Shown here: positions 35,881-44,685 of the stretch, piece after piece
Layout of the letters: the number at the start of each line of letters is the position of its first letter
Numbering within the stretch: position 1 is the stretch's first letter
Origin: Halorubellus sp034808145
Lineage (GTDB): Archaea; Halobacteriota; Halobacteria; Halobacteriales; Natrialbaceae
Direction: 5' to 3'
Length of the DNA stretch: 64,000 nucleotides
NCBI RefSeq assembly: GCF_034808145.1
Contig: NZ_JAXHGM010000010.1
Coordinates: 45,175-109,174 of the forward strand
The notes under the pieces: generated by a model
The model's database searches: none
What the model was told of the DNA's origin: nothing
The model's input: the letters and a program-made list of their open reading frames with translations, nothing else
Program-made: the position numbers and the translations under genes

Positions 35881-37317
35881 TCAGAGTGGGGCGGGTGCGT
35901 GGTCGACGGTGGTGTGTTCGTCGACGACGAGGTTGTACGCTTCTTCGTCGTCGTTCCAGAGGGCGAGGGCGCCGTCGAACGTGAGGAGGTCGCCGTAGTC
36001 GGCGCGTCGGAGGCCGTCGTTGAGCGCGGTCTCGTTGGTGAGGACGGCGTAGTGGTCGATGGATTGGCTGCCGTCACCGAGCTTGTAGAGTGGATTGGCG
36101 TCCTCGTGGTCGGTGAGGTCGTGGGAGAGTTTGACCGCGATGGCTTTGATGCGGTTCGGGACGTGCGTCTCGGTGTCGGTCATTCGCGCGTACTTGTTCG
36201 TGGTGGCGGTGACGTCGAGGCGGCGGGTGTCGTCTCGTCGGATGATGCTGTAGGCGTATTGGACGTCGACGTTCACGAACTCGCCGGGTGCGTGTTCGTC
36301 GTCGCCTTCGGGGGTGGCGTCGTCGAGGCGTCGTTGGAAGTCGGGGACGTCGAGGTCGGGTTTGACGTCGAAGGTCCAGCCGCGGTCGGTGGGTTCGTGG
36401 CCTGGCCAGAGGCGGACGGTCGGTGAGTAGACGGTCGCGTTCGTCGACTCGAGGACGGTGCGTTCGGCGGTTCGGAGACCGGTGGCGGTGTTCTGGTCGG
36501 CCGGGGCGAGCGCGAGGAGGGCGCCGTCGTCGGCGACCGCGTTCGTGTACGTCTCCAGAACGGTTTCGGGGTCGGCGAGTTCGTTGAGGACGTTCGCGAA
36601 CACGACGAGGTCCCACTCTCCCGGCTCGGCTGCGAGCGGGTCGAAGTCTTCGGCGCGTTCGCGGTGGACCGTGGTGTGGAAGTTGTCGCCGGTCTCGTCG
36701 AGCATCGCTTCGAGGACGTCGGCGTTCGCGCTCGGTTCGAGCGCGTGGTACTCGACGAGCGCGTCGTTCGGCAGGAAGTCGTGGAGGCCGAGCGCGGGGC
36801 CGCCGACGCCGGCGCCGACGTCGAGCACGCGGAGGTCGCGGCCGAGGAGTTGCTTCTCGGTGAGGTCCGCGAGCACGTACTGGATGGCGGCGTAGAAATC
36901 GGGGAGGTGATAGCAGCCGTACGCGAGCGCGGCCCGTTCGTCGTACGAGACCTCGCGCTGGTGGAAGTAGTCGTCCTTCATGCGGCGGACGGTCTCGCGG
37001 AGTGCGTCGCCGCTGTCGCCGCGATGCCAATCAGGGCCATACGCGGCGACGAGTTCGTCCTCGAACGCTCGCGCGTACCCGACTGGGAACCGGTCGACGT
37101 CGACAATGCGGTGCTCGACCGGGTCGTCGCTGACGGGAACGAACGTCCCGTCGGGCCGTTGGACGAGCCCGAGGTCGAGCGCTTCCTCGTGGAGCACTCG
37201 CTTGACGACCGCGGGGTGCGGGTGGCCGTCGACGTACTCGCAGATCTCCTCGGGGTCGATTGGGCGGACGTTCTGGAGGTACTTCGCGTTGTTCCGGATG
37301 GCGTCTCTATCTGTCAT
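35881..37317 (-). CDS. Rsm22-like SAM-dependent methyltransferase
   Basis: This 478-residue protein has a SAM-binding motif I VLDVGAGVGGPALGL near residue 185, then VVFANVLNELADPE as motif IV/post-II. Upstream is the SYDERAALAYGCYHLPDFYA segment, which resembles the YAxxRxPATYAA region of Rsm22 proteins. Family members associate with the small ribosomal subunit and may methylate rRNA or aid assembly. The C-terminal region (about 330-478) is unlike generic methyltransferases. The gene ends 18 nt after tyrA on the same strand. Rsm22 is my best call; another class I methyltransferase is possible. Confidence 0.65.
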   Translation of the reverse strand: MTDRDAIRNNAKYLQNVRPIDPEEICEYVDGHPHPAVVKRVLHEEALDLGLVQRPDGTFVPVSDDPVEHRIVDVDRFPVGYARAFEDELVAAYGPDWHRGDSGDALRETVRRMKDDYFHQREVSYDERAALAYGCYHLPDFYAAIQYVLADLTEKQLLGRDLRVLDVGAGVGGPALGLHDFLPNDALVEYHALEPSANADVLEAMLDETGDNFHTTVHRERAEDFDPLAAEPGEWDLVVFANVLNELADPETVLETYTNAVADDGALLALAPADQNTATGLRTAERTVLESTNATVYSPTVRLWPGHEPTDRGWTFDVKPDLDVPDFQRRLDDATPEGDDEHAPGEFVNVDVQYAYSIIRRDDTRRLDVTATTNKYARMTDTETHVPNRIKAIAVKLSHDLTDHEDANPLYKLGDGSQSIDHYAVLTNETALNDGLRRADYGDLLTFDGALALWNDDEEAYNLVVDEHTTVDHAPAPL

Positions 37318-37335
37318 CGGTGGTCGGTGAATCCG

Positions 37336-38190
37336 TCATCTGTGGTCCGTGCTGTCGTCGTGTGGGCGCCCGGTACGTTCCGTGGTATCGTCGTGTGCGT
37401 GTTCCGTGGCGGCGGCGAACGCGTCGAGGAAGGCGTCGCGGTCGGCGTCCGCGAGACGCGTGGCGGCGGCTGCGAGCGCGTGGCGGCCGGTCGCGTATCG
37501 CTCGGCGATGTCGGCGTAGACGCGTGGTTCCTGGCTCGTGACGTGCGCGGCGAGGTCGGCGAGCTCCCGGGAGAGGGGGGTGTGGAACTCCGCGCGGACG
37601 TCGTCGGTCGCGAGCTGCCACGCGAGGATGGCGGCGTGCGTCCCGGCCTGTACCGATTCCATGGCGGTGTCGTGCTCGTCGACGGTCGTATCGAAGACGT
37701 CGTTCCCGTTCGCGGCGAGCGATTCGCGGAGTGCGTCCGTGACGGGCCCCCGTTCGTCGTGGACGGCCGCGATGGACCCGGGTGCGTTCTCGGGGGCGAA
37801 AAGCGGGTGGAGGCTCATCCGTTCCAGGTCGGGTGCGTGCTCGCGCATCGAGCTCACGGGCCCGGCCATCTCGCCAGCGACGTCGACGACCGCCTCGGTC
37901 GCTCGACTCGCGTGCTCAGCGACGGCGTCGGGTGCGGCCGTCATCGGGACCGCGATACAGACGACGTCGAACGCCCGGTCCTCGGCTTCGTCGGTGGCAT
38001 CGGTAGTGTCGGTTGCGTCGCGGGCGCCGGTGGCGTCGCCGGCGTTCAGCGGCGCGGTCTCGGCGTCGTCGACGGCCGCGGCTGCGCGGTCGGCCGCGGC
38101 GGGGTCGGCGTCGGCGAACGCGACCGTCGCGTCCACGACCTCGCCCAGCCAGCGGCCCATCGTCCCGGCGCCGACGACGAGTACTCGCAT
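37336..38190 (-). CDS. tyrA: Prephenate dehydrogenase
   Basis: I start at 38190 (MRVLVVGAGTMGRWLGEVV), which puts the NAD(P)-binding Rossmann motif GAGTMG at the N-terminus; an ATG six codons upstream is possible. The 284-residue protein has a prephenate-binding segment (MSLHPLFAPENAPGSI) and the helical dimerisation domain of TyrA. It makes 4-hydroxyphenylpyruvate for tyrosine. There is no chorismate mutase or ACT domain. An Ala/Asp/Thr-rich insert (residues about 50-70) is typical haloarchaeal padding. aroA and aroC lie 2 and 5 kb away, giving a loose aromatic amino acid cluster. Confidence 0.88.
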   Translation of the reverse strand: MRVLVVGAGTMGRWLGEVVDATVAFADADPAAADRAAAAVDDAETAPLNAGDATGARDATDTTDATDEAEDRAFDVVCIAVPMTAAPDAVAEHASRATEAVVDVAGEMAGPVSSMREHAPDLERMSLHPLFAPENAPGSIAAVHDERGPVTDALRESLAANGNDVFDTTVDEHDTAMESVQAGTHAAILAWQLATDDVRAEFHTPLSRELADLAAHVTSQEPRVYADIAERYATGRHALAAAATRLADADRDAFLDAFAAATEHAHDDTTERTGRPHDDSTDHR

Positions 38191-38310
38191 CTGGACGCGA
38201 GTAGCCAACGACGGGAGAAAAGCCGTTCGATACCGCCACTCGCGGACGGCAGGCGCCGTCGCGCCGGACGTCGCGTCGAACTCCGGGTCGCGTGCGTTCG
38301 GTCCCGGCGC

Positions 38311-39492
38311 CTACTCGACTTCGAGTTCGATCGGGTAGTCGGTGAGGTTCTCGTAGCCGTCGTCGGTGACGACGACGATATCCTCGATGCGGACGCCGCC
38401 AACCGCGGGGTCGTAGAGCCCGGGTTCGATGGTGATGACGTGCCCGGCTTCGAGCTCGCCGCCGTTCAGCGATATCGACGGCGCCTCGTGGACGTCGAGG
38501 CCGACGCCGTGGCCCGTCGAGTGGATGAACCCGGTCTCGGTGTCGGGGTCCGTGAAGACGGTCGGATGCCCGGCGTCCTGGTAGACGTCGACGACCGCCT
38601 GGTTGACCTCTTCGCCGGTCGCGCCCGCTTCGACGGCGTCGAGCGCGGCCTTCCGCGCCTCGTCGGTGACGGCGTGCCAGTCGCGCTGGGTCTCGGTCGC
38701 CTCGCCCTTCACGAACGTCCGCGTCATGTCGGCGTGATACTTCGACGCCTTGTTCCGCGGGAAGATGTCGACGATGATCGTCTCACCGGCTTCGAGCGGG
38801 CCGCTCCCGCGGTCGTGGGGGTCGGCTGCGTCCGCGCCGCACGCGACGATGGTCTCGTCGAGCGCACAGCCCTCGCGGATGAGCGCCACCTCGATCTCCT
38901 CGGTGACGCGCTCGCTCGTCAACGGCTCGCCCTCGTGGTGGAGGACGCCGTCCTCGACGGTCGCGTCGCGGATGAGCGCCTCCGCGGCGGCCATCGCGGA
39001 CTCGTTGGCCTTCTGCGCTTCGCGGACGTGTTCGAGCTCCTCGTCGGTCTTCACCGCGCGGACGTCCGTGACGACGCCGTTCCCCGTCGATTCGGGTTCG
39101 ACGGTGACGCCTTCCTCGCGGAGGCCGTCCGCGAGGCCGGCCGGGAACCCGTGCTGGGTGGCGACGGCGTCGACGCCGACGTCCGCGAGGAACTCCGCGA
39201 CGACCTTCTGCTGGACGCGCTCCTCGCCGTACTCGGCTTGCTTCTCGCGGGGGTCGTACTCGGAGCGGCGTCTGACGGTGCCGGCGCGCGCCTCCTTCGT
39301 CGCGCGGCCGTACTCGAGCGACGAGACGAGGATGGCGGTCTCGTCCGGCGTGTAGACGCCGACGAACGGATCCGGTGCGCCGAAGCCGGTCGTGTAGTAG
39401 AGGTCCGAGTTCGATTCGTCGTCTGCGAACGCGTACCCGTCGAGGTCGTGCTCGTCCAGGTAGGCGTCGAGGGCGGCGAAGTCCGGGTCCAT
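38311..39492 (-). CDS. M24 family metallopeptidase (Xaa-Pro dipeptidase-like)
   Basis: I start at 39492 (MDPDFAALDAYLDEHDLDGY). The 393-residue protein has the creatinase-like N-terminal domain and the pita-bread catalytic domain with all five metal ligands visible: Asp in IIVDIFPRN, Asp in HADMTRTF, His in TGHGVGLDVHE, Glu in TIEPGLY and Glu in RIEDIVVV. It should cleave X-Pro dipeptides or N-terminal residues before proline with Mn or Co. It stands between tyrA and a small unknown gene on the same strand, in the cytoplasm. Confidence 0.9.
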   Translation of the reverse strand: MDPDFAALDAYLDEHDLDGYAFADDESNSDLYYTTGFGAPDPFVGVYTPDETAILVSSLEYGRATKEARAGTVRRRSEYDPREKQAEYGEERVQQKVVAEFLADVGVDAVATQHGFPAGLADGLREEGVTVEPESTGNGVVTDVRAVKTDEELEHVREAQKANESAMAAAEALIRDATVEDGVLHHEGEPLTSERVTEEIEVALIREGCALDETIVACGADAADPHDRGSGPLEAGETIIVDIFPRNKASKYHADMTRTFVKGEATETQRDWHAVTDEARKAALDAVEAGATGEEVNQAVVDVYQDAGHPTVFTDPDTETGFIHSTGHGVGLDVHEAPSISLNGGELEAGHVITIEPGLYDPAVGGVRIEDIVVVTDDGYENLTDYPIELEVE

Positions 39493-39523
39493 GCGCGTAC
39501 CCTCGGAACCGTCGGGCTTACGT

Positions 39524-40000
39524 CTACTGCTTTCGCGCACCGAGGTACCGGACGTCGAACTCGCAGCGCTCGTCGTCAGGGCCGTCGACGCGTGCTCGCT
39601 CGCGGAAGTGCCCTTGGATGCGTTCGCGCCAGGCGGCGACGGCGTCCTCGTGCGCCTGGAGGTGCTCGTCGACGTCGTACTCGGGTGATTCGGCCGGTTC
39701 CGGCTCCGTCTCCGGTGCCCGTGGGAACGACGGCGCGTCCTCGTCCACGAACGCGTCGGCGGGAACCACGAGCGGGTCCGCGCCGGTGTCGCTCGACGGG
39801 TCGCGCTCCGAGCCCGCGGGTTGCTGGGCGCTCATCTCACCGGGGACGTGGATTCGGGCGCGTTGTCGTCGACGGAACGGTGGCGTCACCCGGAGGACGG
39901 TCTCGCGGCCCTGCGCGGTCGCCGCGAGCGCCGCGACGACGTCGTCCGCGTGCACGACGAGGACGTCGACGGTCCGCGGGTCCGACGATTCCGCTGGCAT
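39524..40000 (-). CDS. Hypothetical haloarchaeal protein (158 aa)
   Basis: The start at 40000 (MPAESSDPRTVDVLVVHADD) gives 158 residues. A much longer open frame continues upstream into aroA's antisense strand and is not real. The N-terminal 55 residues form β-α-β-like segments (VDVLVVHADDVVAALAATA, then RARIHVP). A Pro/Asp/Glu-rich linker follows, and an amphipathic helix near the end (HLQAHEDAVAAWRERIQGHF). No catalytic motif is visible. It ends 32 nt before the M24 peptidase gene, suggesting an operon, and diverges from aroA. Function unknown. Confidence 0.65.
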   Translation of the reverse strand: MPAESSDPRTVDVLVVHADDVVAALAATAQGRETVLRVTPPFRRRQRARIHVPGEMSAQQPAGSERDPSSDTGADPLVVPADAFVDEDAPSFPRAPETEPEPAESPEYDVDEHLQAHEDAVAAWRERIQGHFRERARVDGPDDERCEFDVRYLGARKQ

Positions 40001-40171
40001 ACGAGCACGTGAGCACGCCACTGACTTGGTTCGCTCGCCGGCGGAACCCGTTCGAGACGGCACGGCTGCGTCCCGTGGCATTCGAGACGTTACGCCTGCG
40101 TCCCGTGGCGCGACTTGGTGGACATTGTCGACGTCGGTACCCATAACCCGTCGGCCGTCCACGCCTCTGCC

Positions 40172-41488
40172 ATGGACGCACACGTCTCTCCGTCCGTGGT
40201 CTCGGGGACTGCACGGGCGCCACCGTCGAAGAGCTACACGCATCGCGCCATCCTCGCCGCCGGGCTCGGCGACGGCGCCACGGTCCGCGACCCGCTCGTG
40301 AGCGCGGACACGCGAGCCACGGCCCGCGCGGTCGAGGCGTTCGGCGGGAACGTCGCGTTCGCCGAGGACGGAACCGAGGCGGTCGTCGACGGCGTCGCCG
40401 GTTCGCCGGGGACGCCCGACGACGTCGTCGACTGTGCGAACAGCGGGACAACGATGCGCCTGGTCACCGCGGTCGCGGGACTCGTCGACGGAACGACCGT
40501 CCTCACGGGCGATTCGTCGCTCCGTTCGCGCCCCCACGGCCCGCTCCTGGACGCCCTCGGACAGCTCGGCGCGACGGCGCGGAGCACGCGCTCGAACGGG
40601 CAGGCGCCGCTCGTCGTCGACGGCCCGATGACGGGCGGGACGGCGAGCATCCCCGGCGACGTCTCCTCGCAGTTCGTCACCGCGCTCCTGATGGCGGGCG
40701 CCCGCACCGACGACGGCGTAGACGTCGCCCTCGAGACCGAACTGAAGTCCGCGCCGTACGTCGACATCACGCTCGACGTCCTCGACGCGTTCGGCGTCGG
40801 CGCGACGGCGACCACGAGCGAGACCGCGGACGCCGTCGCGGGCTATCGCGTCGACGGTGGCGGGACGTACGCGACCGCTGACGGCGAGTACCGCGTTCCC
40901 GGTGACTTCTCGTCGATGTCGTACCTCCTCGCCGCCGGCGCCGTCGCCGGTGACCCGTCGGTCACCGTGGAGGGTGCGGTCCCGAGCGCGCAGGGGGACG
41001 CAGCGATTATCGACATCATCGAGCGGATGGGCGCGTCGGTGGACTGGAATCGCGATGCGGGGACCGTGGTCGTCGAGCGCGCCGACCTGGACGGCGTCAC
41101 GGTGGACGTCGGCGATACGCCCGACCTCCTCCCGACCATCGCCGCCCTCGGTGCGGTCGCCGACGGCGACACCCGCATCGAGAACGCCGAGCACGTCCGG
41201 TACAAGGAGACCGACCGCGTGACCGCGATGGCCGAGGAGCTCGCGAAGCTCGGCGCGAGCGTCACCGAGGAGCAGGATGCCCTCACGGTACACGGGAGCG
41301 AGACGACGCTCGAAGGGGCGACCGTCGACGGACGCGCCGACCACCGGGTCGTGATGGCGCTCGCCGTCGCCGCGCTCGCCGCCGACGGCGACACCACCAT
41401 CCGGGGCTGCGAGCACGTCGACGTCTCCTTCCCCGGATTCTTCGACGTCCTCGCCGACCTCGGCGCGCACGCCCACCCCATCGACTGA
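40172..41488 (+). CDS. aroA: 5-enolpyruvylshikimate-3-phosphate synthase
   Basis: I start at 40172 (MDAHVSPSVVSGTARAPPSK), giving 438 residues, the usual length. The signature motifs are present: PPSKSYTHRAILAAGL at the N-terminus, NSGTTMRLVT, a SSLRSRPHGPLLDAL segment, and DHRVVMALAVAAL near the C-terminus. The enzyme joins shikimate-3-phosphate and phosphoenolpyruvate in the sixth step of the shikimate pathway. The divergent unknown gene starts 172 bp away. A phosphodiesterase-like gene follows, then aroC, on the same strand. Confidence 0.95.
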   Translation: MDAHVSPSVVSGTARAPPSKSYTHRAILAAGLGDGATVRDPLVSADTRATARAVEAFGGNVAFAEDGTEAVVDGVAGSPGTPDDVVDCANSGTTMRLVTAVAGLVDGTTVLTGDSSLRSRPHGPLLDALGQLGATARSTRSNGQAPLVVDGPMTGGTASIPGDVSSQFVTALLMAGARTDDGVDVALETELKSAPYVDITLDVLDAFGVGATATTSETADAVAGYRVDGGGTYATADGEYRVPGDFSSMSYLLAAGAVAGDPSVTVEGAVPSAQGDAAIIDIIERMGASVDWNRDAGTVVVERADLDGVTVDVGDTPDLLPTIAALGAVADGDTRIENAEHVRYKETDRVTAMAEELAKLGASVTEEQDALTVHGSETTLEGATVDGRADHRVVMALAVAALAADGDTTIRGCEHVDVSFPGFFDVLADLGAHAHPID

Positions 41489-41621
41489 TCCGGAGGCGAT
41501 ATCGGCGGGCCGGTGGCGCTGTCGACGGACGGAGCGGGAACTGAACTGCTCTGGTGTGAGTCTTGCTACCGCGACCAGTCCCTCCAGCAGATTCATGCAC
41601 GCTGTCGCCTTCGTCCGAGAT

Positions 41622-42902
41622 ATGCTTCGCGACGACGTCGAGGCCGACCTCCGCGAGCGGATGCAGGACGGCCCGCGGCTCTACCCGGCGTACGAGGACT
41701 ACTGCTTCGGGAACGTGCCCGGAACGCTCACGAGCGCGCTCGGCGAACCGACGGGGACGCGCCGGCTGCCCGCGGACGTCTACGACGGCGTCGACGGCGT
41801 CGGCGTGGACGGCGACCGCGACGTCGACTACGTCGTCGTGTTCCTCGTCGACGGTTTCGGGCTCTCGCAGTGGCACGACCACCGCGAGCACCCTGTCGTG
41901 AGTGGTGTGGAGGAGTCGACGACGGTGACGCCACTGACGAGCGTGTTCCCGAGCGAGACGGCGGCCGCAATCACGACGTTCAACACCGGCGTGTATCCCG
42001 CCGAGCACGGTGTCCTGGGGTGGAACGTCTACGACCCCGAACTGGACGCGTCGTTCCGTGGACTCGGGTTCGACGGCAAGGCGGGCTCGTCGGTCGAGGA
42101 GTTCGAGTCGGCGGACGCGTACGCTGTCGACCCGCTCTATCCGGCGCTTGCGGAGGCGGGCGTGGAATCTCGTCTAGTGGCGCCGTTCCCGTGCCAGTAC
42201 GCTGGGGCGACCGGCTACGAGTACGACGGCGCGGACGTCTCGTCGGTCGTCGATGCGACCGAGGAGGCCGTGCAGGAAGCGAACGATCCGTCGTACGTCT
42301 ACGTCTACCTGCCGCATGTCGACCACGAGGGGCACGCGAGTGGGACGCAGTCCGCTCCGTACGCGTCGGTCGTCGACGAGACGTGGCGTGCGGTCGGTGA
42401 TGCTGTCGCCGCGACGCGCGCTGCGGTCGACGCTGACGACGACGTGCTGGTCGCGTTCGTCGCCGACCACGGGCACGTCGATACGGACCCGGAGCGGAAC
42501 GTCGACCTCGGCGAGTACCCGACGGTCGTCGACGGACTGGAACGGTACGGCGACGGGTCGCCTGTGTATCTGTCTGGGAGTCCACGGAACGTGGAGCTTC
42601 ACGTCCGTGCGGACGCGAGAGGCGACGTTCGGCGGGTGCTCGAGGACGAGGTCGGTGCGTACGTGCTCGACGGCGAGTCGGTACTGGAGCGGGAGCTGTT
42701 CGGCGATGGGCCGGTCGCGAGTGAGACGGAGCGTCGCGTCGGCGACCTCGTTGCGCTGCATCCGACGTTGGGGACGTGGTTCGGTGGTGACGTGGAGTCG
42801 GAGGAACTGCGACTGGATGGGATGCACGGCGGATTGCATCCGGACGAGATGCTGGTACCGTTCGCTGCGGGACGACTCGAGGACGTCGCGGACGCACTTT
42901 AG
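41622..42902 (+). CDS. Alkaline-phosphatase-superfamily phosphodiesterase
   Basis: I place the start at 41622 (MLRDDVEADLRERM); the upstream ATGs at 41595 and 41556 are alternatives. The 426-residue protein has the type I phosphodiesterase/nucleotide pyrophosphatase metal sites: VVVFLVDGFG, the nucleophile region LTSVFPSETAAAITTF, LPHVDHEGH and FVADHGHVD. No signal peptide is visible, so it acts in the cytoplasm. The substrate cannot be told. It lies between aroA and aroC, but no known aromatic pathway step needs it, so a shared pathway is unlikely. Confidence 0.85.
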   Translation: MLRDDVEADLRERMQDGPRLYPAYEDYCFGNVPGTLTSALGEPTGTRRLPADVYDGVDGVGVDGDRDVDYVVVFLVDGFGLSQWHDHREHPVVSGVEESTTVTPLTSVFPSETAAAITTFNTGVYPAEHGVLGWNVYDPELDASFRGLGFDGKAGSSVEEFESADAYAVDPLYPALAEAGVESRLVAPFPCQYAGATGYEYDGADVSSVVDATEEAVQEANDPSYVYVYLPHVDHEGHASGTQSAPYASVVDETWRAVGDAVAATRAAVDADDDVLVAFVADHGHVDTDPERNVDLGEYPTVVDGLERYGDGSPVYLSGSPRNVELHVRADARGDVRRVLEDEVGAYVLDGESVLERELFGDGPVASETERRVGDLVALHPTLGTWFGGDVESEELRLDGMHGGLHPDEMLVPFAAGRLEDVADAL

Positions 42903-43189
42903 GGTGCGCGTTGGCTGACAGGTGGCTGCGGTCGTCGCGTGTGCCGGTGGATTCGCCACGCTCCCGCCCTGGTCCACCGGCGGTGGTTCGTCATGGCACG
43001 TCGAGCGTGGCCGCGGCTTCGTAGTTGAATGGTCGGCGTCAGCGAGCGCTGTGGTTTAGGTCTGGTGTAAACATCCGGGGGTGTGGATTGGCTGGTGGGT
43101 GCGTGTGTGCTGACGAGGGAGGTGTGATGGTCGTGGGTTGGATTTGCGGCTAGGGGAGGGTTGAAAGGGTGGGGCGCGTAGGGTTGAGC

Positions 43190-44341
43190 ATGAACGGGAA
43201 CCGGTTCGGGCGGCTCTTCCAGGTGACGACGTTCGGCGAGAGTCACGGCGAGGCGATGGGCGTGACGGTCTCGGGGTGCCCTGCGGGATTGGAGCTCTCC
43301 GAGGAGGACATCCAGCGGGACCTCGACCGGCGCAAGCCCGGGCAGTCGAAGATCACGACGAGTCGCGGGGAACCGGACGCGGTCTCGATCAAGTCCGGAC
43401 TCCAGGAGGGGTACACGACGGGGACGCCGATTGGGATGGTGATTGACAACAAGGATGCACGGAGCGGGAAGTACGAGCCGTTCGTCACGGCGCCGCGGCC
43501 GAGTCACGGGGACTTCACGTACTCGGCGAAGTTCGGGACGCGGAACTGGGGCGGCGGCGGTCGGTCGTCGGCCAGGGAGACCGTGAACTGGGTGGCCGCT
43601 GGCGCCATCGCGAAGAAGCTCCTCGCACGCGAGGGCGTCGAGTTGAAGGCGCACGTGAACCAGATAGACGACATCGAGGCGCCCGACGTGAGCTTCGCGG
43701 AGATGCGGGAGCACAGCGAGGAGAACCCGGTCCGGTGCGCGCACCCGGAGACGGCGGAGCGGATGCGCGAGCGCATCGACGAGTACCAGGAGGCGGGGGA
43801 CTCCATCGGTGGGAGCATCGAGTTCCGCGCCGAGGGGGTACCCGTCGGGCTGGGTGCGCCGCGGTTCGATTCGCTGTCGGCGCGACTCGGGCAGGCGATG
43901 ATGAGCGTGCCGGCGACGACCGCGTTCGAGTTCGGGCTCGGGACCGAGGCGACGACGTGGACGGGCAAGGAGCGCAACGACGACTGGGAGTTCGACGACG
44001 ACGGGAATCCGGTCCCCGAGGAGAACGACCACGGTGGCATCCAGGGCGGTATCTCGTCGGGCGAACCCATCTACGGCGAGGTGACGCTGCACGCGCCGAC
44101 CTCGATCCCGAAGGCACAGGAGACGGTGGACTGGGAGACGGGCGAGCAGAAGACCGAGCAGGTCATCGGCCGCCACGACCCCGTGCTCCCGCCGCGCGGG
44201 GTGCCGGTCGTCGAGTCGATGCTCGCGCTGACGCTCGCGGACTTCATGCTCCTCGCCGGCCGCATCAACCCGGACAGGGTCGACGGGGACGTCGGCGAGT
44301 ACGACACCGACTATCACCCGAGCAGTCCACGAAACGAGTGA
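43190..44341 (+). CDS. aroC: Chorismate synthase
   Basis: I start at 43190 (MNGNRFGRLFQVTTFGESHG), giving 383 residues. The family motifs are all present: FGESHGEAMG, RPSHGDFTYSAKFG, GGGGRSSARETVNWVAAGAI, GGISSGEPI and LPPRGVPVVESMLALTLAD. The enzyme converts 5-enolpyruvylshikimate-3-phosphate to chorismate with reduced FMN, directly after AroA's product. A 287-bp G/T-rich gap lies upstream, with an independent promoter likely (AT-rich stretch near 43055-43065). Confidence 0.96.
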   Translation: MNGNRFGRLFQVTTFGESHGEAMGVTVSGCPAGLELSEEDIQRDLDRRKPGQSKITTSRGEPDAVSIKSGLQEGYTTGTPIGMVIDNKDARSGKYEPFVTAPRPSHGDFTYSAKFGTRNWGGGGRSSARETVNWVAAGAIAKKLLAREGVELKAHVNQIDDIEAPDVSFAEMREHSEENPVRCAHPETAERMRERIDEYQEAGDSIGGSIEFRAEGVPVGLGAPRFDSLSARLGQAMMSVPATTAFEFGLGTEATTWTGKERNDDWEFDDDGNPVPEENDHGGIQGGISSGEPIYGEVTLHAPTSIPKAQETVDWETGEQKTEQVIGRHDPVLPPRGVPVVESMLALTLADFMLLAGRINPDRVDGDVGEYDTDYHPSSPRNE

Positions 44342-44685
44342 GCAGTGTCCGCGGCGGGGGAGAGCGGGGTCCGAGCCAGTGGAGCGGAGTTTGAGACGGG
44401 TTGCCGCCTGACAGCCGGGTCGCTCTCGATGGGTCCGCGTGTCGCGTGCGCCGAATCCGGCCGGTGGACCGCGCTCAGGTGGGTGTTCTCCTCGGTTCGT
44501 GGAGACGTTCGGTGTCCCGGATGAACGTTCGTTTCAAATCCCGCGGGTCGGTGCCGTCCCCGGAAACATCGAAACCGTTCCCCGGTTCTTCACAATTATT
44601 GTGTGCTAATGGATAGCAAAGGCTTTAGTCGGTTTCTCGTGAATCTTCAAGCACCTAGGTCCAGCATGGGCCGTGACTACCAACA
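44342..44685. other. Intergenic region before porA (344 bp)
   Basis: The left half is GC-rich with no gene. The right half holds a perfect palindrome at 44591-44603 and an AT-rich stretch at 44591-44640 that should be the porA promoter. No riboswitch or small RNA structure was recognised. Confidence 0.5.
44591..44603. promoter_or_regulatory. Perfect palindrome in the porAB promoter
   Basis: CACAATTATTGTG is a perfect 13-bp palindrome about 83 bp upstream of the porA start. It is the most AT-rich point of the gap, so it may overlap the TATA box or be bound by a dimeric regulator. The Lrp-like protein coded just after porB is a natural candidate (inference). Confidence 0.5.

Noticed and set aside
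39524..41596. Very long open frame antisense to aroA
   Set aside because: It is open only because of the GC-rich codon pattern on the other strand. Only its last 158 codons (39524-40000) lie outside aroA and look like a gene.
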